Assembly (NCBI RefSeq): GCF_024707545.1 | Contig: NZ_CP062229.1 | Span: forward strand, 5,189,501 to 5,253,500 | DNA: 64,000 nt | Direction of reading: 5' to 3' | Source of the DNA: Mesorhizobium onobrychidis | GTDB taxonomy: Bacteria; Pseudomonadota; Alphaproteobacteria; Rhizobiales; Rhizobiaceae | Shown: piece by piece, positions 35,385-44,061 of the stretch | How the letters are laid out: the number at the start of each line of letters is the position of its first letter | Position numbering within the stretch: the first letter of the stretch is position 1 | Program-made: the position numbers and the translations under genes | Notes under the pieces: generated by a model | Told to the model about the DNA's origin: nothing | What the model saw: only the letters and a program-made list of their open reading frames with translations | Databases searched by the model: none

Positions 35385-37310
35385 GTGGCAAGGACTAGGA
35401 AGGGCGCTGGCAAAGCCGCGCCACAGTTTCTGGAAGGCGATCCGGCCACCGGCTATCTGCCGGGCCGGAAATGGCCTGTTATCCGTTATGGCCTCGTCAG
35501 CCTTCTCGCTGCCGCCATCCTGGTTTTTGCGATCGAACTGATCGTGCGCGGCGACTTTGCCGGTACCGTCGCCTTCTTCCTGCAGCCCTTCAAGCCGGGC
35601 TGGACCACCATCATCATCTTCGCGCTGATCCTGATCGGCCTCGATGCCGTGCTCGGCCGCAGCCACCAGAGCCTGATGATCGTCGCGCCGCTGACCCTGG
35701 CGCTGGCCTTCGTCGGCCATCAGAAATCGCTTTATCTCGGCGATCCGCTCTATCCGACCGATTTCCTCTATTCACGCCAGATCGTGGCGCTGATGCCGCT
35801 TCTGGTGCGCGAACGCCCGGGAACCGCCCTCGCCTTGGCGGTCGGCATCGTCGGTGGGCTGTCGCTGCTCGTTTATGGCTGGCGGCTGTGGCGCCGCCGC
35901 GTGCCGGCGCTCAGCCGCAAGGGGCGCCTTGCCCGGCTGACGCTGACCGTGCCACTGCTCGCCTTCTTCGTCTCGATCATGGACTATGCAACCTTCTCGT
36001 GGACGCGTGACCGGCTGCAGATCATCCCGATCATGTGGGACCAGAAGGAAAACTACGCCTCCAACGGTTTTGCGCTCGCCTTCGCGCTCAACGTGCCGAT
36101 GGCCCATGTCTCGGCGCCTGCCGGCTATTCCGACAAGTCGATCGCAGCAATCGACAGGCCTGATGTGACGGCCTCGGTACCGGCCGAGAAGCCCGACATC
36201 ATCATCGTCATGAGCGAATCCTTCTGGGACCCGACCGAGCTGCCCGGCGTCACCATCACGCCCGATCCGATTCCCAATGTGCGGGCGCTGCGCTCGGGCT
36301 ATATGTTCTCACCCGAATTCGGCGGTATGACCGCCAATGTCGAATTCGAGGCGCTGACCGGCTTTTCCAACGCCTTCCTGCCGGCCGGCAGCATCCCCTA
36401 CCAGCAATATGTCCGCGCGCCGGTGCCGTCGATGGCGACGTTCCTGAAGAGCCAGGGCTATGAGACGCGCGCTATCCATCCCGGCACGAGTTGGTTCTGG
36501 AACCGTACGCCGGTCTATGCGGATTTCGGCTTCGACGCCTTCAAGTCGGAAGAAAATATGCCATATCTCGAAAAGCGCGGTCCGCTGGCCTCGGACGCGG
36601 CGATGACCGACGAGATCATCCGCGAGGCCGACTCCACTGACGATCCGTTTTTCTTCTTCGCCGTCAGCCTGCAAAACCACGGCCCTTACGAGCCGAATCG
36701 CTATTACAATCCGACCCACAAGGTGCAGGCGCCGACCAGCCAGTGGGCAAAGGATTCGCTGCTGAGCTTCACAGAGGGTGCATCCGACGCCGACAAGGGC
36801 CTTGAGCGCCTTGTCGAATGGGCGAAGAACCGCCAGCGGCCGACAGTCATCGCCTTCTTCGGCGACCATCTGCCGCCGCTCGGACCGGTCTATGTCGAGA
36901 CCGGCTTCCTCAAGGACAATGTCGCGCCGCGCAAAGAACCGCCTGACCAGATGCTGCTGCATCACCAGACGCCGCTGATCGTATGGTCGAACCGCACAGG
37001 GCCGGCCGAGGAAATGGGCGCGGTAAGCCCCGTCTTCCTGCCCTACCACATCCTGACCACGGCCGGGATCAGCCATCCCTACTACACCGGCTTCCTCGGC
37101 CAGATGCGCGAGCGCTACAGCGTCGTCGACCGCAATTTGTTGATGACGCCGGCGGGCGAGGCCACGCCGGACTGGGCGCGCAAGAAGAAAATCGACCCGG
37201 CCATTCGCGATTTCCGTCTGCTGCAATACGACATGATGTTCGGCAAGCGCCGTGCAGCGCCCGATTTCTTCCCGGAAACGGTGAAGAAGCTCGTTCCGCA
37301 TACAAGCTGA
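35385..37310 (+). CDS. LTA synthase family (alkaline-phosphatase superfamily) membrane protein
   Basis: A 641-residue membrane protein with five hydrophobic helices between residues 30 and 210, then a periplasmic sulfatase-like domain. The latter has IIIVMSESFWDPTEL (metal-binding Glu), GGMTANVEFEALTGFS with the catalytic Thr, ETRAIHPGTSWFWNR, and the metal ligands of FFGDHLPPLG. Gram-negative members transfer glycerol-phosphate or phosphoethanolamine to periplasmic glucans or LPS; in rhizobia, OpgB-like modification of cyclic glucans is plausible. The GTG at 35385 is preferred by its GGGGGA; a GTG at 35361 is possible. It is divergent from fabD. Confidence 0.87.
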   Translation: MARTRKGAGKAAPQFLEGDPATGYLPGRKWPVIRYGLVSLLAAAILVFAIELIVRGDFAGTVAFFLQPFKPGWTTIIIFALILIGLDAVLGRSHQSLMIVAPLTLALAFVGHQKSLYLGDPLYPTDFLYSRQIVALMPLLVRERPGTALALAVGIVGGLSLLVYGWRLWRRRVPALSRKGRLARLTLTVPLLAFFVSIMDYATFSWTRDRLQIIPIMWDQKENYASNGFALAFALNVPMAHVSAPAGYSDKSIAAIDRPDVTASVPAEKPDIIIVMSESFWDPTELPGVTITPDPIPNVRALRSGYMFSPEFGGMTANVEFEALTGFSNAFLPAGSIPYQQYVRAPVPSMATFLKSQGYETRAIHPGTSWFWNRTPVYADFGFDAFKSEENMPYLEKRGPLASDAAMTDEIIREADSTDDPFFFFAVSLQNHGPYEPNRYYNPTHKVQAPTSQWAKDSLLSFTEGASDADKGLERLVEWAKNRQRPTVIAFFGDHLPPLGPVYVETGFLKDNVAPRKEPPDQMLLHHQTPLIVWSNRTGPAEEMGAVSPVFLPYHILTTAGISHPYYTGFLGQMRERYSVVDRNLLMTPAGEATPDWARKKKIDPAIRDFRLLQYDMMFGKRRAAPDFFPETVKKLVPHTS

Positions 37311-37611
37311 AGATGCCGCGACATGTCGCCCTTGCGGCGGCGGATTTTCGGCTCGCCCTTGCCTTGCGGCCAAATTCCTGTATAGACGCCCGCAATCTGC
37401 CGGTCCTTGCTGGGGGCTGAACGGAGGGCCGGAGGTTTTTTCGAAAACCTTCGTGTGGAGCCAGAAGCGCTTCCGCCTCCCGTGTCTCCGCTCTCGACCG
37501 TCTCGTCATGCTCCTTTCTTCCCCGCCCCTAGGGATCGGCGGGTCAGAGAAGTTGCAGAGGCTTTTGCCGCCGGGAACCGGGAGAGAAACGAAGAAAGGC
37601 AATAGAACAAT
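37311..37611 (+). promoter_or_regulatory. Leader region of the S6/S18 operon
   Basis: About 300 bases before rpsF with no gene. It contains a stem of 9 pairs with a TTCG loop (37431-37452, GGTTTT/AAAACC core). Ribosomal S6:S18 leaders in other bacteria bind the S6-S18 dimer for feedback control; whether this structure does so cannot be decided by eye. A good GAAAGG-type ribosome site precedes the ATG. Confidence 0.4.
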
Positions 37612-38106
37612 ATGGCTCTTTACGAACATGTGTTTCTTGCCCGGCAGGACCTCTCGCAGCAGCAGGTCGATGCGCTTGTCGAACAGTACAAGGGCGTCAT
37701 CTCCGCGAATGGCGGGTCCGTCGGCCGGGTCGAGAACTGGGGACTGAAGTCCCTCACCTACCGGGTCAACAAGAACCGGAAGGCATACTACACGCTGATG
37801 GACATCACCTGCCCGCCGGCCGCACTCAACGAGATGGAGCGCCAGATGGGCCTGTCCGAGGATGTGCTGCGTTTCCTCACCATCAAGGTCGATGCGCATG
37901 AGGAAGGCCCGTCGGCGATGATGCAGAAGCGCGAAGAGCGCTCGGAACGCGGCGGCTTCGGCGACCGTGACCGCGGCCCGCGCTCGTTCGGCGACCGCGA
38001 TCGCGGCGACCGTGGCGATCGCCCGCCGCGCAGCTTCGGTGGCGACGCCGGTGCAGACCGTGGTCCGCGCCGTCCGCGCGAAGGTGTTGAAGGGGGTGCA
38101 GAATAA
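37612..38106 (+). CDS. rpsF: 30S ribosomal protein S6
   Basis: A 164-residue S6 starting [20 protein letters not shown]. The ferredoxin-like core (about 1-95) includes [16 protein letters not shown]. The C-terminal 55 residues are an Arg/Asp/Gly-rich tail ([15 protein letters not shown] repeats) typical of alphaproteobacteria. The stop codon shares a base with the rpsR start. Confidence 0.97.
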   Translation: MALYEHVFLARQDLSQQQVDALVEQYKGVISANGGSVGRVENWGLKSLTYRVNKNRKAYYTLMDITCPPAALNEMERQMGLSEDVLRFLTIKVDAHEEGPSAMMQKREERSERGGFGDRDRGPRSFGDRDRGDRGDRPPRSFGGDAGADRGPRRPREGVEGGAE

Positions 38107-38354
38107 TGGTCGACATCAACCAGATCCCGACCCGGCGCCCGTTCCACCGCCGCCGCAAGACCTGCCCGTTCTCCGGCGCCAACGCGCCCAAGATCGACTA
38201 CAAGGACGTACGTCTTCTGCAGCGCTACATTTCCGAGCGCGGCAAGATCGTGCCGTCGCGCATCACCGCCGTCAGCCAGAAGAAGCAGCGCGAACTCGCC
38301 AAGGCGATCAAACGCGCCCGCTTCCTCGGCCTGCTGCCCTACGTGGTTCGCTAG
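38106..38354 (+). CDS. rpsR: 30S ribosomal protein S18
   Basis: An 82-residue S18 with the [20 protein letters not shown] opening and the conserved [17 protein letters not shown], ending in [10 protein letters not shown]. It overlaps the rpsF stop by one base and is followed by a terminator, so S6 and S18 form their own transcript. Confidence 0.98.
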   Translation: MVDINQIPTRRPFHRRRKTCPFSGANAPKIDYKDVRLLQRYISERGKIVPSRITAVSQKKQRELAKAIKRARFLGLLPYVVR

Positions 38355-38364
38355 CACTCTTTCA

Positions 38365-38388
38365 GCGGGCGGTTCGCCGCCCGCTTTT
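38365..38388 (+). terminator. Intrinsic terminator after rpsR
   Basis: GCGGGCGG-TTCG-CCGCCCGC, an 8-bp stem with a stable TTCG loop, followed by TTTT. It separates rpsF-rpsR from rplI. Confidence 0.85.
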
Positions 38389-38564
38389 CCCACGGCGACG
38401 GGCGCCGCAGGGTTGCCATCAAATCCCGGGTTGAGGTGAAGACCTCTAACTGCCGCGACAGGCAGGACAGCGACATAGGCGGCGACGCCCTCAGCTTCCT
38501 GACCTGTTCCAAACAATTCGGCGTCGATGCCAGCGATTTGGCGCCCAAACGAAGGAACAAAACC

Positions 38565-39149
38565 ATGGACGTCATTCTTCTCGAGCGCGTTTCCCGCCTC
38601 GGTCAGATGGGCGATACCGTCAAGGTCAAGGATGGATTCGCCCGCAACTTCCTGCTGCCGCAGGGCAAGGCGCTGCGCGCCAACGAAGCCAACAAGAAGA
38701 AATTCGAAGGCCAGCGCGCCCAGCTCGAAGCCCGCAACCTCGAGCGCAAGTCCGAGGCCATGCAGATTTCGGAAAAGCTCGACGGCAAGAGCTTCATCGC
38801 CGTGCGTTCGGCCGGCGAAACCGGCCAGCTCTACGGCTCGGTGTCGACCCGCGACATCGCCGAGTTGCTGACGGCGGAAGGTTTCTCGGTCAACCGCAAC
38901 CAGATCCTGCTCAACCAGCCGATCAAGACCATCGGCCTTACCAATGTGGCGATCGCGCTGCATCCGGAAGTCGAGGTCACCATCACGCTAAACATCGCCC
39001 GCACGGCCGACGAAGCCGAGCGCCAGGCCAAGGGCGAGACGCTGACCACCGCCGAAGCCATCTATGGCGAAGACATCAACGACAATGCGCGCCCGGATAA
39101 CTTCTTCGACCCCAACGTCGAGTTCGAAGGCGGCGAAGACAACGGCTAA
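38565..39149 (+). CDS. rplI: 50S ribosomal protein L9
   Basis: A 194-residue L9 from the ATG at 38565. The N-terminal RNA-binding domain is [20 protein letters not shown] with [12 protein letters not shown]; a long central helix ([20 protein letters not shown]) leads to the C-terminal domain. It then carries an acidic extension typical of rhizobia. The 210-base gap after rpsR contains a terminator and presumably its own promoter. Confidence 0.97.
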   Translation: MDVILLERVSRLGQMGDTVKVKDGFARNFLLPQGKALRANEANKKKFEGQRAQLEARNLERKSEAMQISEKLDGKSFIAVRSAGETGQLYGSVSTRDIAELLTAEGFSVNRNQILLNQPIKTIGLTNVAIALHPEVEVTITLNIARTADEAERQAKGETLTTAEAIYGEDINDNARPDNFFDPNVEFEGGEDNG

Positions 39150-39217
39150 TTGGATACGACCAAGCGTCAGAGCGGCGCTCTAAACAATTTCGTCGGCTTC
39201 CAGTCATTTCTGGACCA

Positions 39218-39246
39218 ATGCCCGGGCCCCTCGCCCGGGCATTTTT
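39218..39246 (+). terminator. Intrinsic terminator after rplI
   Basis: ATGCCCGGGC / GCCCGGGCAT, a 10-bp stem with a 5-base loop, running into TTTTT. It lies about 70 bases after the stop. Confidence 0.92.
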
Positions 39247-39340
39247 GTGCCAAAAGGAACTTTCCGAACCCCTATATGTTGAGGCAGACTACAGCGCCGC
39301 GCGTCCTTTCGACGCGGAAAGGATGCCGTAGAACTTTGGT

Positions 39341-39394
39341 TTGGCGCATGATCCTTTCCGAAAATCGATTTCGATTTTCGGGGTCATGCGCCAA
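39341..39394. repeat. RIME-like palindromic repeat, family A, copy 4
   Basis: An almost perfect hairpin with outer arms TTGGCGCATGA / TCATGCGCCAA and inner arms CCGAAAATCGA / TCGATTTTCGG. It lies about 35 bases before the cfa start codon and would be in its 5' leader. Confidence 0.85.
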
Positions 39395-39427
39395 GACAGC
39401 GTGTCTGACCGAGAGGGGACGTTGGTC

Positions 39428-40717
39428 ATGAATATTCTGCTGAAACGCATTCTCGACCGCCTGGTGCGCACCGGCAATCTCAAAGTCACCGGACCGAAAG
39501 GCCTCTCGGTGATCTTCGGCGACGGCAGCGGCGATCTGGTGCACATGCACATCAAGACCGCGCATGCCGAGCGCGCCATCACCTTCGATCCGATGCTGGC
39601 GGTGCCGGAAGCCTATATGGACGGTGAACTCGACATACTCGAGGGCGGCGTGCTGGGGGTGATGCGCATCGCCTTCCAGAACATGGGTAGCGGCGGCATC
39701 GACGCCACCTGGTCGAAGGCGATCGAGGGCCTGCGCCACGCCTTCCGCCGCCTGCAGCAGATCAACACGGCGGCGCGCGCGCGCCGTAACGTGCAGCGCC
39801 ACTATGATTTGTCGGGCGACCTCTACCGGCTCTTCCTCGACGAGGACATGCAGTATTCCTGCGCCTATTTCGAGCAACCGGACATGACGCTCGATGAGGC
39901 CCAGGCCGCAAAGAAGCGCCACATCGCCGCCAAGCTCAGGCTGAAGGCCGGCCAGACGGTGCTCGACATCGGCTCCGGCTGGGGCGGGCTCGGCCTCTAT
40001 CTCGCCAAGTCCTTCGACGTCGACGTGCAAGGTGTGACGTTGTCGACCGAACAGCATGGCGTCGCCACCGACCGCGCCCATGCGCAGGGCCTGGAAAACC
40101 GCGTGCATTTCGAAGTGAGGGATTACCGCGAGCTCAACGAGCGCTTCGACGGCATCGTCTCGGTCGGCATGTTCGAGCATGTCGGCGTCAACCACTACCG
40201 CACCTTCTTCGACAAATCGGCGACGCTTTTGAAGCCGGACGGCGTCATGCTGCTGCACACGATCGGCCGCTCCGGCGCGCCGTGGGCAACCAGCGCCTTC
40301 ATCCGCAAATACATCTTTCCCGGCGGCTACATACCCTCGCTCTCTGAAGTAATGCCTGCGATCGAAAAGTCGGGCCTCATCGTCACCGACATCGAAATCC
40401 TGCGGCTACATTATGCCGAGACGCTGAGGCATTGGAGCGAGCGCTTCGCCGCCAATCGCGACAGGGCCAAGGCGATCTATGACGAGCGTTTCTGCCGCAT
40501 GTGGGAGTTCTATCTAGCAGCCTCGGAAGCAGCCTTCCGCTGGCAGGATCTGGTGATCTTCCAGATCCAGATCGCCAAGAAGAACGACACGCTGCCGATG
40601 TCTCGCGACTATATGGCCAAATGCGAGAAGGCGCTGGAGATGCGCGACATGGGGCATCGCCCAAAAGCCCCTGCCGCCAAGCCCGCGCGACGCCGCAAGG
40701 TGGCAGACACGGAATAG
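39428..40717 (+). CDS. cfa: Cyclopropane-fatty-acyl-phospholipid synthase
   Basis: A 429-residue SAM-dependent enzyme that adds a methylene bridge to unsaturated acyl chains in membrane phospholipids. SAM motif I is VLDIGSGWGGLGLYLAKSF near residue 180, followed by TLSTEQHGVA and GIVSVGMFEHVGVNHY, the CFA signature. HYDLSGDLYRLFLDEDMQYS just before is also diagnostic. The ATG at 39428 is used because the frame upstream crosses a palindromic repeat. The gene is monocistronic and ends in a strong hairpin. Confidence 0.95.
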   Translation: MNILLKRILDRLVRTGNLKVTGPKGLSVIFGDGSGDLVHMHIKTAHAERAITFDPMLAVPEAYMDGELDILEGGVLGVMRIAFQNMGSGGIDATWSKAIEGLRHAFRRLQQINTAARARRNVQRHYDLSGDLYRLFLDEDMQYSCAYFEQPDMTLDEAQAAKKRHIAAKLRLKAGQTVLDIGSGWGGLGLYLAKSFDVDVQGVTLSTEQHGVATDRAHAQGLENRVHFEVRDYRELNERFDGIVSVGMFEHVGVNHYRTFFDKSATLLKPDGVMLLHTIGRSGAPWATSAFIRKYIFPGGYIPSLSEVMPAIEKSGLIVTDIEILRLHYAETLRHWSERFAANRDRAKAIYDERFCRMWEFYLAASEAAFRWQDLVIFQIQIAKKNDTLPMSRDYMAKCEKALEMRDMGHRPKAPAAKPARRRKVADTE

Positions 40718-40767
40718 ACTGTCGGCGATCACGCCATTGCCGCTTGCCATTGCCGGCCCGCACGCTG

Positions 40768-40800
40768 AAAAAGGTCTCGTCGCCGCCGCGAGACCTTTTT
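40768..40800 (+). terminator. Terminator of cfa abutting the ynfA start codon
   Basis: AAAAAGGTCTCG / CGAGACCTTTTT, a 12-bp stem with a 9-base loop and a T-tract that ends one base before the ynfA ATG. The hairpin occupies the place where a ribosome site for ynfA would be. Confidence 0.88.
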
Positions 40801-40801
40801 C

Positions 40802-41125
40802 ATGACCTATCTCATCTACATCGTTGCTGCCCTTGCCGAGATCGCCGGCTGCTTTTCGATCTGGGCGTGGTGGCGGCTGGAAAAGTCACCGTTGTGGCTG
40901 GCGCCGGGCCTGGTCTCGCTCGCTTTGTTCGGCTTCCTGCTGGCGCTGGTAGACATCAGCGCGGCGGGCCGCGCCTATGCTGCCTATGGCGGCATTTACA
41001 TCGCCGCCTCGCTCGGATGGCTGTGGCTGGTGGAAGGCGTACCCCCCGACCGTTGGGACCTCGCCGGTTCCGCGCTCTGCATCGTTGGCGCCTCGGTCAT
41101 CCTGCTCGCACCTCGGGGTGCCTGA
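40802..41125 (+). CDS. YnfA family small membrane protein (UPF0060)
   Basis: A 107-residue protein with four transmembrane helices, starting [20 protein letters not shown] and containing [20 protein letters not shown]. This is the YnfA/UPF0060 family, related to small multidrug exporters but not firmly characterised. No ribosome site is visible: the cfa terminator fills the upstream region. The start nevertheless agrees with family alignments. Rsm22 follows 3 bases after its stop, so they are likely co-transcribed. Confidence 0.9.
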   Translation: MTYLIYIVAALAEIAGCFSIWAWWRLEKSPLWLAPGLVSLALFGFLLALVDISAAGRAYAAYGGIYIAASLGWLWLVEGVPPDRWDLAGSALCIVGASVILLAPRGA

Positions 41126-41128
41126 GCT

Positions 41129-42097
41129 ATGGAACTGCCTATCCCGCTTCGACAGGGCGTCGAGCGCCTCCTCGAAAAAGTGCCGCTGCCGACGCTGAAG
41201 CAAGCGGCAAAAACGCTGTCGGACCGCTACCGCGCCGAACTGCGCGACGGGCGCCTGCACATGGCCGAGGAGATGGCGGTCAAGGCCTATCTGGCGACGC
41301 GGCTGCCGGCGACCTATGCCGCCGTCCATGCCAGCCTCGATGCGGTCAGCGAGGCAAGGCCCGATTATGCGCCCAAAACCCTGCTCGATGTCGGCGCCGG
41401 CCCTGGTACCGTGCTTTGGGCTGCGCTCGATCTCTGGCCCGCCTTCGAGCAGGCGGTGCTGATCGAGGCGAGCGCCGCGGTGCGCCGGGTCGGCGAGGCG
41501 CTTGCCACTGAGGCGATGACGGCCAGCATCGCCTGGCTGGCCGGCGATGTCACCATCGACCTTGCCGATCTCAAGCCGGCCGAACTGGTTACCTGCGCCT
41601 ATGTGCTGGACGAGATCGGACCGGCGTCGCTGCCAAAACTCATCGACCGGCTCTGGCGCCTGACCGACGACACGCTGCTGGTCGTCGAGCCGGGCACGCC
41701 GGCCGGATGGCAGCGCATCCTTGCCGTGCGCCGACAGATGATCGAGGCGGGCGCGCATGTGCTTGCGCCTTGCCCGCATGAGGCGCCCTGCCCGCTCGCG
41801 CCGCCCGACTGGTGCCATTTTTCGCGGCGGGTCGCGCGCTCGCGCCTGCACCGGCTGGCCAAAGACGCCGACGTGCCATGGGAGGACGAGAAATTCATCT
41901 ACGTCGCCGCCTCCCGCCAAGCTGTTGCCGCACCGCAGGCGCGGGTGATCGCGCCGCCGAAATCGGGCTCCGGCAAGGTCCTGTTGAAACTTTGCGAAAA
42001 GGCCGGCAGTGCCGACGAGAAACTGTTCACCAAGCGCGACGGCGATGTGTTCAAGGCGGCGCGGCGGCTCGACTGGGGCGACGCGCTGCCGGAATGA
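41129..42097 (+). CDS. Small ribosomal subunit Rsm22-family methyltransferase
   Basis: A 322-residue protein with a Rossmann SAM-binding fold (LLDVGAGPGTVLWAALDLWP near residue 85, then VLIEASAAV) and the Rsm22 signature CPHEAPCPL with DWCHFSRRV near 215-240, whose Cys residues may hold an iron-sulfur cluster or zinc. Mitochondrial Rsm22 proteins assist small-subunit assembly; the bacterial ones are poorly studied. It starts 3 bases after ynfA. Confidence 0.9.
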   Translation: MELPIPLRQGVERLLEKVPLPTLKQAAKTLSDRYRAELRDGRLHMAEEMAVKAYLATRLPATYAAVHASLDAVSEARPDYAPKTLLDVGAGPGTVLWAALDLWPAFEQAVLIEASAAVRRVGEALATEAMTASIAWLAGDVTIDLADLKPAELVTCAYVLDEIGPASLPKLIDRLWRLTDDTLLVVEPGTPAGWQRILAVRRQMIEAGAHVLAPCPHEAPCPLAPPDWCHFSRRVARSRLHRLAKDADVPWEDEKFIYVAASRQAVAAPQARVIAPPKSGSGKVLLKLCEKAGSADEKLFTKRDGDVFKAARRLDWGDALPE

Positions 42098-42148
42098 TTG
42101 GCAGCTATTTTCCTGTTTTGTTCTCGCCCGAGAACGGCTAGGCTCGCC

Positions 42149-42203
42149 ATCTTGATTCGAGTCAATCAAGATTCTTTCCACCGAAAAATCTTGGCTGTGA
42201 ATC
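42149..42203. promoter_or_regulatory. Cluster of four GANTC sites upstream of dnaB
   Basis: A perfect 9-bp inverted repeat ATCTTGATT-6-AATCAAGAT (42149-42172) contains GATTC and GAGTC back to back, and GATTC (42170) and GAATC (42199) follow. GANTC is the target of the cell-cycle methyltransferase CcrM in alphaproteobacteria. The dnaB start is about 100 bases downstream. Confidence 0.65.
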
Positions 42204-42303
42204 GCGGGCACCAAAGCTGATTGGATGGGCACTGATGCAGATAAGTCATCACCGATTTATCCCGTTCTGATATCGAGAGACCGGGATCGAAATCGGGGAC
42301 ATC

Positions 42304-43794
42304 ATGGCAGAGGCAGCACGAAAATTCGGCGTGGCGGAAACACCGCTCTATCGCGAGGCACCGAACAACATCGAAGCCGAGCAGGCGCTGCTCGGCGCCA
42401 TCCTCGTCAACAACGACGCCTTCTACCGCGTCTCGGATTTCCTGAAATCCGGCCATTTCTACGAGCCACTGCATCGCAAGATCTTTGAAGTAGCCGCCGA
42501 GCTCATCCGTATGGGCAAGATAGCGACGCCGATCACGCTGAAGACCTTCCTGCCTGCCGACGAGAAGGTCGGCGACATGACGGTTGCGCAATATGTCGTG
42601 CGGCTGGCCGTCGAGGCGGTCACCGTCGTCAACGCCGCCGACTACGGCCGCGCCATCTATGATCTCGCCACGCGACGCGCGCTGATCACCGTCGGCGAAG
42701 ACATGGTGAACATCGCCTATGATGCGCCAGTCGACATGTCGCCGTCCGAGCAGATCGAGGATGCCGAACGGCGCCTGTTCGAACTGGCCGAAACCGGCCG
42801 CTACGATGGCGGCTTCGAGAGTTTTTCCGATGCTTTGAAAAACGCCGTCGACATGGCGAGCGCCGCCTATATGCGCGACGGCCATCTGTCAGGTATTGCC
42901 ACAGGCCTGCGTGATCTCGACCACCGCATGGGTGGACTGCAGCCATCCGACCTGATCATCATCGCCGGTCGCCCCGGCATGGGCAAGACCTCGCTTGCTA
43001 CGAACATCGCGTACAACATCGCTGCCGCCTATGAGCCGGCACCACAGGCCGACGGCTCATTCAAGGCGGCCAATGGCGGCGTCGTAGGCTTCTTCTCGCT
43101 CGAAATGTCGTCGGAACAGCTCGCCACCCGTATCATTTCCGAGCAGACCGAAATCCCATCATCGAAGATTAGACGTGGCGATCTGACTGAAGCTGACTTC
43201 GGAAAGCTCGTTGCCTACACCCAAGAAAATCACAAACGCCCGCTGTTCATCGATCAAACGGGCGGTATTTCGATTGCTCAGCTCGCGGCTCGCGCCCGCC
43301 GACTTAAGCGCCAGCGCGGGTTAGATGTGATGGTCATTGATTACATCCAGCTCATGCAGGGATCGACTGCCAAAGCCTCGCAAAACCGCGTCCAGGAAAT
43401 CACTGAGATTACCACCGGCTTGAAGGCGCTTGGAAAAGAACTCAATGTTCCAATTATTGCTCTTTCACAGCTTTCGCGACAAGTCGAAAGCCGGGATGAC
43501 AAGCATCCTCAGCTGTCGGACTTGCGCGAATCAGGCTCAATTGAGCAAGACGCTGACGTGGTGCTCTTTGTGTATCGCGAGGAATACTACATAAAGAACA
43601 AAGAGCCTGAGAAAAACACGCCAGAGTACCTCACTTGGGAAACGAAAATGAGAGAGGTTCAAGGCAAGGCCGAGGTGATCATTGCAAAGCAGCGCCATGG
43701 CCCAACGGGCACTGTTAGCCTTGCCTTCCAGGGCGAGTTCACCCGCTTCTCCGACCTCGCCGAGGAGGATCATCTGCCGGACAGGTTTGAGTAG
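42304..43794 (+). CDS. dnaB: Replicative DNA helicase
   Basis: A 496-residue hexameric helicase that unwinds DNA at the fork. The N-terminal primase-contacting domain starts with [20 protein letters not shown]; the RecA-like motor has Walker [16 protein letters not shown] near residue 222, the [14 protein letters not shown] stretch, Walker [11 protein letters not shown] near 343, and [12 protein letters not shown] near 380. The reading frame is intact. The DNA from about 43150 to 43720 is visibly poorer in G+C, with A/T-ending codons unlike the flanking sequence, suggesting replacement of the 3' half by recombination. radA follows after a palindrome. Confidence 0.96.
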   Translation: MAEAARKFGVAETPLYREAPNNIEAEQALLGAILVNNDAFYRVSDFLKSGHFYEPLHRKIFEVAAELIRMGKIATPITLKTFLPADEKVGDMTVAQYVVRLAVEAVTVVNAADYGRAIYDLATRRALITVGEDMVNIAYDAPVDMSPSEQIEDAERRLFELAETGRYDGGFESFSDALKNAVDMASAAYMRDGHLSGIATGLRDLDHRMGGLQPSDLIIIAGRPGMGKTSLATNIAYNIAAAYEPAPQADGSFKAANGGVVGFFSLEMSSEQLATRIISEQTEIPSSKIRRGDLTEADFGKLVAYTQENHKRPLFIDQTGGISIAQLAARARRLKRQRGLDVMVIDYIQLMQGSTAKASQNRVQEITEITTGLKALGKELNVPIIALSQLSRQVESRDDKHPQLSDLRESGSIEQDADVVLFVYREEYYIKNKEPEKNTPEYLTWETKMREVQGKAEVIIAKQRHGPTGTVSLAFQGEFTRFSDLAEEDHLPDRFE

Positions 43795-43842
43795 CCACTT
43801 GTCTGACGTCGCACTAAAGATGCGGGATAGCAGCGCTCTACG

Positions 43843-44004
43843 GCGCCCCCCTCTGTCCTGCCGGACATCTCCCCCACGAGGGGGGAGATTGGCCGTCACC
43901 TACGCCGGCCCCCTTTTCTGCAACGCTGAAAATTGGCGAAGCCCGACGCGCAATCCGATCTCCCCCCAAGTGGGGGAGATGTCCGGCAGGACAGAGGGGG
44001 GCGC
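43843..44004. repeat. Long palindrome with perfect 35-bp arms, family D
   Basis: The arms at 43843-43877 and 43970-44004 are exact reverse complements (left arm begins GCGCCCCCCTCTGTCCTGCC). About 92 bases lie between. It fills the space between dnaB and radA. A truncated copy of one arm lies at 47767-47792. Confidence 0.92.
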
Positions 44005-44061
44005 TGTCCCGCTGCCATATCTGTCATGGGCATTTACCAAACACGACGCGGGCCACGCCTG

